This document shows, piece by piece, positions 9,329 to 18,010 of a stretch of 64,000 bases of DNA. The notes beneath the pieces are model-generated. The model was not told the origin of the DNA. It did no database searches and saw nothing but the letters and a program-made list of their open reading frames with translations. Made by a program: the position numbers and the translations under genes. How positions within the stretch are numbered: position 1 is the stretch's first letter; each line of letters begins with the position of its first letter. The DNA comes from Candidatus Gastranaerophilales bacterium (GTDB taxonomy: Bacteria > Cyanobacteriota > Vampirovibrionia > Gastranaerophilales > Gastranaerophilaceae): NCBI GenBank assembly GCA_944324915.1, contig CALUYD010000003.1, positions 60,971 through 124,970 on the forward strand, written 5' to 3'.

Positions 9329-9749
9329 TTACCACCAAAAAATGCCCAAATGCTATCCAATGATGTAGATTTTCAATATCAAAAATTTGAAGTCCGTATT
9401 TTCCTGCTTCAGTTAAGACAAAATAATCTACATAATAATTTTTATCATACACTCTTTTTGTAATATTTCTAACCCTGCTATAACCGCCAAGATGAGCATT
9501 ATCATCCTGTTTAAAAACTTGATATTTTATATAATCAGATTTAAATCCGTCAGGCGTATACACAAGAAAATAAATCCTATCTCCAATCTTAAAAACGTCT
9601 TGATTATCTATTTTTTCATCATATTCTATGGTTTGTCTTGGATCTTTATTAGATAAAAACAAAGACGGCTTTTCTTTTTTATTCCAAAAGAATGCAAAAA
9701 CAGGATTTATAAAAACAATTAGAAATAAAAAGACTAAAAACTTTCTCAT
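9321..9749 (-). CDS. Small exported protein of unknown function
   Basis: 142 residues with a clear Sec signal peptide (MRKFLVFLFLIVFINPVFA). The mature part is about 120 residues with alternating hydrophobic positions suggesting a beta-sandwich (DRIYFLVYTPDGF, KYGLQIFDIENLHHW). No recognised motif. It begins by ATGA overlap with the stop of the TPR gene, so it is co-translated with that gene and with the YkgJ-type protein. Confidence 0.75.
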   Translation of the reverse strand: MRKFLVFLFLIVFINPVFAFFWNKKEKPSLFLSNKDPRQTIEYDEKIDNQDVFKIGDRIYFLVYTPDGFKSDYIKYQVFKQDDNAHLGGYSRVRNITKRVYDKNYYVDYFVLTEAGKYGLQIFDIENLHHWIAFGHFLVVNE

Positions 9750-11572
9750 TCTTTTACAACACCGTCATATAATGTTTTTGTTTTGGATTTAATTTTTTCT
9801 TTTAATTCTTCATCATTAGATAATTCTAAGAATTTTTCATAAGCATAAATTGCTTCTTTTGGCTTTTGATTTGCTTCCAAAACTAAGCCCAAAAGATAAT
9901 AATAATCAGAGCGCTCAGGCATAATTTCGATAGCTTTATTTAATTTTTTTGTAGCAAACTCATAATCTCTCTTATCATAAGCAATAAGGGCTTGATTATA
10001 ATATGCTTTATCATCGCCTGCGTCAAATTCTATAACCTTATCTAAAACAGCCAACGACTGATCATAATCTTTTAATTCATACAATACTTCAGCATATCTA
10101 TGCAAAATATCCATATCAGAACTATCTATATTCAAGGCTTGTTCGTAATAGTCTTTTGCAAATGTATACATATCCATCATAAAAGCGCTATCTGCAAGCC
10201 CTAATAACACCCTTGCATCATCTTGTTTTTGTTCATATAGCCCTAAAAGTATACTTCTTGCTTTTTTAGGTTCTTTTTCATCTATATAATTTTGAGCCAT
10301 TTTTAGCTGATTTTCAAAAATATCTTTTTTAATATCTGATGTTTGAATTTGATTTTTAGACAAATTTTCTTCGCTAAATGTTAGCAAGTTATTATATATA
10401 GTTTGAGCTTCGCTATACTTTCCAATTTGAGTATCAATAACTGCTATATTATACAATGCGACAGGGTTTGCTTTATCTGAAGATAAAACATCGGAATAAT
10501 ATCTAAGAGCTTCCGTAAACTCTGCATTATTTTGATGTAACCTTGCAAGAGCAAGTTTTAGGGAATTATCAGAAGGATTATTCTGTACACCTTTAGATAA
10601 AACATTTATTGCATAAGTTGGGTTATTTGTTTTTTCTGCTAATTTTGCAAGAGCAATATATGCTTGAGCTGAATTTGGATAATGTTCTATAAATAATTCA
10701 TATTGTTCTACTGCATTAGTTGTTTGATTTTTAGAATCATACAATTTAGCTAGGTCAAATCTGATTGAATGAAGCTCATTATCAAGTTTCAATGCTTGCT
10801 CTAGAGAACCGATTGCGCTATCTATATCTTCGTTATGAATTTGAACAAAACCTAAATTAGCATAACTCATTGAATCATTTGGATTAATTCCAACGGCACT
10901 TTTAAAAGCAATTTCTGCTTTAGGGTAATCGCCTTTTCTTAAAAGCGCAAGACCATAATTAGCATAATCTCTAAATTCCTTAGGATGAGCTCTTAATGCT
11001 GTTGCAAAATATTCAATCGATTTATCGTAATCTTTTTTGTCCAAATATATATTAGCAATTGAAAGCAAACCTTCAAGATTATCAGGATAAACCTTCAAAA
11101 ATTCATTATATGAAGCAATAGCACCGTCATAATCTTTCAATAAACTCTTTGCATTAGCGATATTTACATAATTGTACTTATAATCGCCAATTAAGCTCTG
11201 TGCTTTTTCATAAGCCATAAGAGCATTTTGATAATCGTACTGTTGCATATATAGATTTGCTAAGCTAATATACAAAAATCCGTCATCGCTTCTTAGTGCA
11301 ATTGCTTTTTTATATGTTTCAATTGCCTCATTATATTTTCCAAGCTGAGTATACAACCCAGCTAATTTAATATTTAAAACAGCGTCATCTGGCGAATATT
11401 GAATTGCTTTTAGAATATAATCAAGTGCTCTTTGATAGTTTCCTTCTTGCTCTTGAACTATTGCACTATTATACAAAGTGTTAGATTGAACACTCATTTT
11501 AGCTTCTGATGATATATTGGCTGATACAGAAGCAATTACTAAACCCGCTAATAATAAAACTCTTCTTCTCAT
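9746..11572 (-). CDS. Exported tetratricopeptide-repeat protein
   Basis: About 608 residues. The ATG at 11572 gives a basic MRRR, a hydrophobic core and an ASVSA-type signal cleavage site; a TTG at 11608 would extend it without a ribosome-binding site. The rest is at least twelve 34-residue TPR units (patterns such as YNEAIETYKKAIAL, YPKAEIAFKSAVGINPND), a scaffold for protein contacts in the periplasm or at the outer membrane. It leads a minus-strand operon with two small proteins. It faces, divergently, a second exported TPR protein. Confidence 0.85.
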   Translation of the reverse strand: MRRRVLLLAGLVIASVSANISSEAKMSVQSNTLYNSAIVQEQEGNYQRALDYILKAIQYSPDDAVLNIKLAGLYTQLGKYNEAIETYKKAIALRSDDGFLYISLANLYMQQYDYQNALMAYEKAQSLIGDYKYNYVNIANAKSLLKDYDGAIASYNEFLKVYPDNLEGLLSIANIYLDKKDYDKSIEYFATALRAHPKEFRDYANYGLALLRKGDYPKAEIAFKSAVGINPNDSMSYANLGFVQIHNEDIDSAIGSLEQALKLDNELHSIRFDLAKLYDSKNQTTNAVEQYELFIEHYPNSAQAYIALAKLAEKTNNPTYAINVLSKGVQNNPSDNSLKLALARLHQNNAEFTEALRYYSDVLSSDKANPVALYNIAVIDTQIGKYSEAQTIYNNLLTFSEENLSKNQIQTSDIKKDIFENQLKMAQNYIDEKEPKKARSILLGLYEQKQDDARVLLGLADSAFMMDMYTFAKDYYEQALNIDSSDMDILHRYAEVLYELKDYDQSLAVLDKVIEFDAGDDKAYYNQALIAYDKRDYEFATKKLNKAIEIMPERSDYYYLLGLVLEANQKPKEAIYAYEKFLELSNDEELKEKIKSKTKTLYDGVVKE

Positions 11573-11696
11573 AAACAATATTATTAAACTTAAAGAGATA
11601 AATTGCAACTATTAAAATTTATAACAATAGCTAAATGATTATTTATTTTATGTTCTATTTATATTAAAATAAGGAAGGATTACAAGAGGTAGAATT

Positions 11697-13829
11697 TTGC
11701 AATTTAAAAAATTTACAAGACTTGGTAGTATTACATTATTTTTAGCTTTAACTTTACTAAATCCTTTGTCTTATGCCGATGAAAGATTGAACGAAATAGA
11801 CACAATAAGAGCTGAATTATCTTGTATCAGCGACAAAAATTCACCATATTACATTAAAACCAAACAAAAACTTGAAAAATTAATAATAAAAAATAAATTA
11901 AATTACACTGACGAAGCTAGACTTCATGACGCACTGAGATTAATTCAAGAACAAAAATACAATAGTGCAATATATGAATTAAATGAATTAATTAATAATG
12001 CCTATCAAATTAGCAAATGTAATGAGCTTTTAGGAGATATAAGCCAAAAATTATCCTATCCTGCAAAAAAAACAGCTCATTATTACAAACTTGCCTTGCA
12101 ATATGATAGAACAAATATAGATGCAACATATAAATTAGCAAAATTATATCTAAAAGAAAAAAAGAATATTTTAGCAATAGAAAATCTAAAACAAGTTGTA
12201 AATTCAACGCAAGATTGCAATTTACTAAAAGAAATTGAGGATTTAATATCAAATAAAATCATGCCTCAAAATAGATACGAAACAAACAATCTTTATGAGA
12301 TTTTAGCTGAAATATATTTAAAACTAGGACAAAAAGAACAAGCGCTTGAGGCTTATTCTAAAGCAATACAAGTAAACACTAAAGATATTTTTCTAAAATA
12401 TTACTTATCCGGATTGCTTTATGAAAGCAACAACGATAACCATGCCCTTGTTTTATTAGATTCTATACTTTCGCAAAACCCTGATGACACTCAAATAAAA
12501 ACAATAAAAGCAAAAATTCTTGCAAAAAAAGGTGATATTGCAGGCGCAGAAGAACAATACAGAGAAATTCTCAATATCTACCCAACATCAAAACAAGCAA
12601 AATATGGTATATATAAACTTTATGAAAACAGAATAAACCCTGAAGAAATAATCAAAAGAGTATATTACAAAAAACAAAACTATAACCCTAATTTAAAAGA
12701 TATAGTTGTTTTTGCGGATTTTCTTGAAGAAATGGAAGATTTAAGAGGTGCGCAAGATTTTAGGAATTATGCAAAAAATATTCAAGAAACAGAAAGAAAA
12801 AAAGCATTATTAAAACAAGAAGAATTAAAAAAAGCGCAAGAAGCAAAAATTTTAAAAGAACAAGAAAACAAAAAACTTGAGCAAGAAAAATCGCTAAAAC
12901 AAAAAATCCAAACAAAACAAAAAATAAAAAGAGAAACTCAACCAAAACAACAAATTCAACAAGAAAAACTTGAAAACCAAAAAGCTCAACAAGAAGCTCA
13001 AACAAAACAAAAAGCTCAACAAGAAGCACTCAAAAAGCAACAAGCACTTGAAAAAGAAAAAATAAAACAAGCAAAAACAAAGAAAGAAAAAGAATTAAAA
13101 GAATATGAAAAAAGGGCAATTGAATACGAAAGAAAAAAAGCAATTGCTAAAAATCCCAAAAAATATCAAGAATTGAAAGCAACAGCAGACAAATTCCTGT
13201 CAGCAAATCCAATGACATCTCAAAATTATATCGCAGCAGCTAACACTTATAAACAGATGGGTGAACCAACAAGCGCGCTATTATATTATAAAGAAGCAAT
13301 GAAATTAGACCCGACTAATTCTGATATTTACTACAATCTTGGTTTAACATATTTTGAACTAAACAGCGAACAAAGCGCAAAAGCAAACCTAATTAAAGCA
13401 ATAAATTTAGATAGCGACAATACAAAAGCAAAAAATCTGCTCGCTTTTGTTAATCAAAAAATAATAACAAAAGCAATAAATGAAGCGTACTCATACTATG
13501 AGAAAAAAGAATATGTTAAAGCATTTGAAACATTAGAAAAAGAACTTAAAAACTATCCGCAAAATTCACAGCTATATTATTACAGAGGGCTCATCTATCA
13601 AGCTATGAACAGAAATTCTGCTGCAATTAGCGATTTTCAAAAAGCGACAGAATATGACCCATCAAATTATATGTCATATTATCAACTAGGTAAAACCTAT
13701 GAAAAAATAGGAGAGGAAAGAGATGCTCTTGTTGCTTATGAAAAATTCCTTTCAACTGAACCTGATGAAAAAGAACTTGTAAGCGAAATTGAAAAAAAAG
13801 TTATTACTCTTGGAGAAAAATATTACTAG
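11697..13829 (+). CDS. Exported TPR protein with central coiled coil
   Basis: 710 residues. It starts with TTG at 11697, preceded by AAGAGGTAGAA, and has a signal peptide ending LNPLSYA. TPR-like repeats occupy about residues 60-340. A Lys/Gln/Glu-rich segment of about 120 residues (360-485) is almost certainly a coiled coil. Four more TPR units follow to the C-terminus (PTSALLYYKEAMKLDPTNS, RNSAAISDFQKATEYDPSN). It is probably an envelope scaffold. It is followed by kdsB 12 bases later, so may share a transcript with LPS synthesis. Confidence 0.83.
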   Translation: MQFKKFTRLGSITLFLALTLLNPLSYADERLNEIDTIRAELSCISDKNSPYYIKTKQKLEKLIIKNKLNYTDEARLHDALRLIQEQKYNSAIYELNELINNAYQISKCNELLGDISQKLSYPAKKTAHYYKLALQYDRTNIDATYKLAKLYLKEKKNILAIENLKQVVNSTQDCNLLKEIEDLISNKIMPQNRYETNNLYEILAEIYLKLGQKEQALEAYSKAIQVNTKDIFLKYYLSGLLYESNNDNHALVLLDSILSQNPDDTQIKTIKAKILAKKGDIAGAEEQYREILNIYPTSKQAKYGIYKLYENRINPEEIIKRVYYKKQNYNPNLKDIVVFADFLEEMEDLRGAQDFRNYAKNIQETERKKALLKQEELKKAQEAKILKEQENKKLEQEKSLKQKIQTKQKIKRETQPKQQIQQEKLENQKAQQEAQTKQKAQQEALKKQQALEKEKIKQAKTKKEKELKEYEKRAIEYERKKAIAKNPKKYQELKATADKFLSANPMTSQNYIAAANTYKQMGEPTSALLYYKEAMKLDPTNSDIYYNLGLTYFELNSEQSAKANLIKAINLDSDNTKAKNLLAFVNQKIITKAINEAYSYYEKKEYVKAFETLEKELKNYPQNSQLYYYRGLIYQAMNRNSAAISDFQKATEYDPSNYMSYYQLGKTYEKIGEERDALVAYEKFLSTEPDEKELVSEIEKKVITLGEKYY

Positions 13830-13841
13830 AAAGAAAAAATT

Positions 13842-14567
13842 ATGAAAAAGATTGCTATTGTTATACCTGCAAGATACGGTTCATCAAGATTACCGGCTAA
13901 ACCGCTTTTATTAGTAAAAAATAAGCCAATAATACAATATGTATATGAAGCAGCGCTAAAATCTACCCTTGCAAACGAAGTTATTGTTGCAACGGATGAT
14001 GAAAGAATTTTAAATTGCGTAAAAAACTTTGGCGGAAAAGCAGAAATGACAAGCGCTAATCATCAATGTGGGTCAGATAGAATTGCAGAAATTGCCTCAA
14101 GACATGATTTTGACTACATTCTAAATCTTCAAGGAGATGAGCCTCAAATTACTCCAGAGGTTATAGATTTGGCCATAGAAACATTAATAAAAGATGAAAC
14201 AGTAGATATTTCTACCCTAGTTAGAGAAATAAAAGATAAAGACCAAATCAACAATCCAAACTGCGTAAAATGCGTATTTGATAACAATTTCAATGCGCTT
14301 TATTTTTCAAGATGTCCAATTCCATACGAAAGAAACAAAAATCAATCCCCATATTATGCTCATATTGGTATTTATGGATACAAAAAAGAATCACTAATAA
14401 AAATGACTCAATTGCCACAAAGTTATCTTGAAAAACAAGAAAGTCTTGAACAACTTAGAGCTCTTCAAAACAATATGAAAATCAAAGTAGCAATTACTAC
14501 TCTCAACCCAACAGGAATAGACACAATTGAAGACTATGAAAAATTTAAAAAGATAATGGAAGGTTAA
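13842..14567 (+). CDS. kdsB: 3-deoxy-manno-octulosonate cytidylyltransferase
   Basis: CMP-Kdo synthetase, 241 residues. It activates Kdo with CTP for the lipopolysaccharide inner core. The nucleotide-binding start IAIVIPARYGSSRLPAKPL, the ATDDERI segment, HQCGSDRIAE and LNLQGDEPQI are all characteristic. It is 12 bases after the TPR gene and overlaps the end of the opposing lptD-like gene by 4 bases. It indicates that the organism makes LPS with Kdo. Confidence 0.95.
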   Translation: MKKIAIVIPARYGSSRLPAKPLLLVKNKPIIQYVYEAALKSTLANEVIVATDDERILNCVKNFGGKAEMTSANHQCGSDRIAEIASRHDFDYILNLQGDEPQITPEVIDLAIETLIKDETVDISTLVREIKDKDQINNPNCVKCVFDNNFNALYFSRCPIPYERNKNQSPYYAHIGIYGYKKESLIKMTQLPQSYLEKQESLEQLRALQNNMKIKVAITTLNPTGIDTIEDYEKFKKIMEG

Positions 14568-16597
14568 ATATCTTCCGGTCTTTCAATTTTTACAGGTTTT
14601 GCATACTTATAAAAATCACGTCTTTCTGTTTTATCATCAATGTCTTTTGTTGTTAATTTGTCAAAATTAATTCTTGAATTATCAGACCCAAGTAAAAACA
14701 TAAAGTCCATGTGAGCAACATCGCGAACAAAGTCATAAGAAAGCGCAAGTTTTAAATCGCGGGGTCCAACAACAACATAAAATCTGCATTCAGTAAAGAA
14801 ATCTTCTTTTCTATTATCCTTCATAGGCGTGATATACAACCTAAAGCCGAATGCAAACTTTTCATTAACCGAAAATCTTTCATTGATTGCAATTGTGGAT
14901 TTACCATACCTATATTCATCAAATCTAAATGGACTCTCACCGTGAATACCGCTCAAATAATAAGCAAGATTTTGCTCCCATTTTTTATATCGAGTAACAA
15001 TCTGAGGGCCAACTCGAACAATTCCATGGGTTTCACCAGAGCCATACACAGTAGCAGCACCCTGTGCAGTTGCTCTTAATAACATTTGAAAATCTTGTTC
15101 AGGATTTTTATACATATATACATTCTTATGCAATTGAGCCATATATCTCAATCTTGTTGTTGAATAGGTATCTTCGGGGTCAATTTTACTTCTATAATCA
15201 CTAAATACACCTGCATATATACCATTGCTAAATGATGCATTTAAATCTTTAATTGCATAACTTTTGATATATTGTAACTGAGCAGCATAACCTGAACGAT
15301 TCGCCCCCATAAATCCTTCTGGAAGATAAGCATTTCTACCAAAAGAAAAACCTAAATCATTAGTTAATTGAAATTTACCACGAGCTACAAGATTTTCAGA
15401 TGAACTGTTCCAACCACCTTCAAATAAACCATGCTGATTTCTATATCTAGCTATTGCACCAGCACCAATACCATCTTTATATGTTAAAACAGGCATAAGT
15501 TTTAAGGTATGACCTTTTGGCAATTTGAACAACATGCCATAACCAACATAAGTACCAAAACCTCTTAAATTACCTATTTCTGGAGCATTAACTTCAGCAA
15601 CTTGATGAGATTTATCTGTGATAATTTCAATATCGGCATTTCTAACTATTTTTTTATCATTATAATAAACATTAGATCCTTTAAGCACAAAACTTCTGTG
15701 ATCTTTATAATTTGTAAAAACTATTTCCTTGGAATCAATCCTATATCTTTGACTTTTTGCTGATGGGTCTTTTTCAAAAGATACTTTTTCTATATAAGGT
15801 GTCTTGTATGTTGGCTCTATTCGCATAAAGCCTCTGGTGCCAAGAGGGAATTCCTGCTTTTGGGTAGTTTTAACTGTACCATTTAACATTTGAATATCGT
15901 TAGCAATTAAATAGCCTTCTTGCGCCTTAATCAAAAAAGAATATGCCTCAAATTCAGGGTTATCCATCAAAATATTTTGTTCATTTAAATCAACTAATAA
16001 AGATTCGCCTCTCATTTCAGTATTGTCTTTTATAATCTTAACATTATCTGATAATTTTAAAGTTTGGGAATCTTTATCCAAAACTGCATTATCTGCAACA
16101 AGTTTTACACCTTGAGCATGTGAAATTATTTCAACATTTCCATTAGCATAAACATTACCGTCTTCATCATTATAAGTAACCTTATCAGCATTTATCTGAA
16201 ATTTGTTTTTAACATCTTCTTGTTTGTTTGTTTGATTGTCTGAATTAAATTCGTTATCTGAAACAATACTATCAACATCATTTTGAGTTTCAACAACTTC
16301 TTCAGCCTTTATATCTGATTCAATTTCATCATCTAAATCATTATTCTTCTTTTTAAATATTTTTTTAAATTTTCTCTCGATAATACTTGCTAAATCTTCC
16401 TGGGGCTCAATTTTCTCAAACTCTGCCCCATCGTACATTTCAGGCTCCATCATGCGCACATCATTAACGATAGTCTTTTCGCTATATGTTGTTGCTTTAA
16501 CTACATCATACACAGCATAAGAAGTGCTGCAAGAAAAGCATGCAAAAAATACAAGCAATAAAATCAAAATATTCTTAGTTTTTATATAAATTTGCAA
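14564..16597 (-). CDS. LptD/OstA-like outer-membrane LPS transport protein
   Basis: About 677 residues. The preferred start is the TTG at 16597, 8 bases after an AGGG site; the TTG at 16615 is less supported. A signal sequence (ILILLLVFFACFSCSTSYA) is followed by an acidic linker. An LptA/OstA-type beta-jellyroll repeat domain lies at about residues 135-240 (INADKVTYNDEDGNVYANG). A beta-barrel-like C-terminal half follows, rich in aromatic alternating strands. This matches the shorter, divergent LptD forms of cyanobacterial relatives rather than E. coli LptD. Its neighbour kdsB supports a role in LPS export. Confidence 0.78.
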   Translation of the reverse strand: MQIYIKTKNILILLLVFFACFSCSTSYAVYDVVKATTYSEKTIVNDVRMMEPEMYDGAEFEKIEPQEDLASIIERKFKKIFKKKNNDLDDEIESDIKAEEVVETQNDVDSIVSDNEFNSDNQTNKQEDVKNKFQINADKVTYNDEDGNVYANGNVEIISHAQGVKLVADNAVLDKDSQTLKLSDNVKIIKDNTEMRGESLLVDLNEQNILMDNPEFEAYSFLIKAQEGYLIANDIQMLNGTVKTTQKQEFPLGTRGFMRIEPTYKTPYIEKVSFEKDPSAKSQRYRIDSKEIVFTNYKDHRSFVLKGSNVYYNDKKIVRNADIEIITDKSHQVAEVNAPEIGNLRGFGTYVGYGMLFKLPKGHTLKLMPVLTYKDGIGAGAIARYRNQHGLFEGGWNSSSENLVARGKFQLTNDLGFSFGRNAYLPEGFMGANRSGYAAQLQYIKSYAIKDLNASFSNGIYAGVFSDYRSKIDPEDTYSTTRLRYMAQLHKNVYMYKNPEQDFQMLLRATAQGAATVYGSGETHGIVRVGPQIVTRYKKWEQNLAYYLSGIHGESPFRFDEYRYGKSTIAINERFSVNEKFAFGFRLYITPMKDNRKEDFFTECRFYVVVGPRDLKLALSYDFVRDVAHMDFMFLLGSDNSRINFDKLTTKDIDDKTERRDFYKYAKPVKIERPEDI

Positions 16598-16657
16598 CTT
16601 ATACCCTACAAACAAGTCTATATGAATAATTTACACCAAAAATAACATCAATACAAA

Positions 16658-17815
16658 CTATCTGATGAAATTTAATGGATTTACAGGATTACCCTTTTGA
16701 CGAACTTCAAAATGTAAATGCGGTCCTGTTGAATAACCTGTTGTACCTACTTTACCTATTATCTGACCTTTTGCAACATTAGAGCCTTGATGAGCAATTG
16801 TTGTTGACATATGAGCATACAAAGTAGTTGTAGGTAAGCCACCAATTTTGCCATGATCAATAATAACAACTTTTCCATATCCACTATACCAACCGACAAA
16901 TATAACTCTACCGGAGTTCGCTGCTTTAATTGGAGTACCGTATGGAGCACCAATATCGACACCTGAGTGGAAAATTTTTCTTTTAAATATAGGATGAATA
17001 CGAGAACCGAACGGTGATGTAATTCTACCAGGAACAGGTCTTGTAAAGCCTCCTGTAACAGTTATACTAACACCGTCTTTTTGAGTCTTTTTAGCTTCTT
17101 GATTAATCATTTGAGAAATTGCTCTTGATTGTTTAGCTAAATCTCTTTCAGCCTTTTCCCAAGTTGCTCTATCTGTTTTTAATTTTTCAATTAATTTTTC
17201 ATTTTTTGAAATTGCATCTTGAATATCTTCTTGCTGCCTGTTTATATTTGCAATAGAATTCTCAAGATTTCTCTTTTGCATTTCAATTCGGTTTTTTAGT
17301 GCCATAATTTCTCTAGCAACCGATTTAGTTTCATGCAATTTTTTTCTGTCGTTTGATATGATAATATTTTCAAAATATAATCTATCCAAAAATGCATTTA
17401 TATCTTCAGAATTTAGCAAAAACTCAATATAATTATTTCTTTTATGTTTAAAAATTTGAACTATTCTTTTTGATGTATATTGCAAATGACGTCTGTGTTC
17501 AGCCAATAGTACATCTAATTTTTTTTCAAGGGAGATAACTTCATTTTTAGCGCTTGAATATTCTTTTTTATTTTTTTGCAAGCTATATTGCGTATATTCA
17601 AGTTTTTGTTGGTTTTTATAAAGTCTGTTTGTTTCAATTTTTTCAAGTAGTTTTAATTTTTTAATCTCTTTTTTAGCATGCCCCATTTGCGCATCAATTT
17701 GAGTCTTTTTTTCGTATTGAGAAACATTTGTACATAAAGCACAAGAACAAGACATCACAAAAATTGCAATGGTAAAAATAAATATATTTCTTATTTTTGT
17801 TAATGACAATTCCAT
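16658..17815 (-). CDS. M23 peptidoglycan endopeptidase with coiled coil (EnvC-like)
   Basis: 385 residues: a signal peptide, a long coiled coil at about 30-240, then a LytM/M23 domain. Zinc ligands are visible in HSGVDIG near 282 and HLHFEV near 367, with the GRVIFVGWYSGYGKVVIIDHG core between them. Because both metal motifs are intact, it may cut peptidoglycan itself rather than act only as an EnvC-type activator. No ftsE/ftsX gene is next to it. It starts 7 bases after the 34-residue membrane protein. Confidence 0.9.
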   Translation of the reverse strand: MELSLTKIRNIFIFTIAIFVMSCSCALCTNVSQYEKKTQIDAQMGHAKKEIKKLKLLEKIETNRLYKNQQKLEYTQYSLQKNKKEYSSAKNEVISLEKKLDVLLAEHRRHLQYTSKRIVQIFKHKRNNYIEFLLNSEDINAFLDRLYFENIIISNDRKKLHETKSVAREIMALKNRIEMQKRNLENSIANINRQQEDIQDAISKNEKLIEKLKTDRATWEKAERDLAKQSRAISQMINQEAKKTQKDGVSITVTGGFTRPVPGRITSPFGSRIHPIFKRKIFHSGVDIGAPYGTPIKAANSGRVIFVGWYSGYGKVVIIDHGKIGGLPTTTLYAHMSTTIAHQGSNVAKGQIIGKVGTTGYSTGPHLHFEVRQKGNPVNPLNFIR

Positions 17816-17822
17816 AAGTTAA

Positions 17823-17927
17823 CTAAAATAAAACGCTAAATAAAGCACCTATACCAACCATCCAAGCAACCAAAAAAACTGTTAATATAATAACGATTAG
17901 CTTTCTATGCTTTCTAAAAAATTCCAT
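17823..17927 (-). CDS. 34-residue single-pass membrane protein
   Basis: Small gene found by hand. An AAGGG ribosome-binding site lies 7 bases ahead of the ATG at 17927, and the stop is at 17823. The peptide has a basic N-terminus (MEFFRKHRK) followed by a hydrophobic helix of about 22 residues (LIVIILTVFLVAWMVGIGAL). It lies 7 bases before the M23 hydrolase on the same strand, so the two are very likely cotranscribed. Function unknown; a membrane anchor or regulator of the hydrolase is conceivable. Confidence 0.7.
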   Translation of the reverse strand: MEFFRKHRKLIVIILTVFLVAWMVGIGALFSVLF

Positions 17928-18010
17928 TTTTTTCCCTTACACTCTTCTTTATATAAACATAATAACAAAAACCAATTCAATTGTGCAAATGTGTTTACAA
18001 AATCATTCCT

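Noticed and set aside
12760..13029. Minus-strand Leu/Phe-rich frame looking like a membrane protein.
   Set aside because: It is the antisense of the Lys/Gln/Glu-rich coiled coil in the TPR gene.
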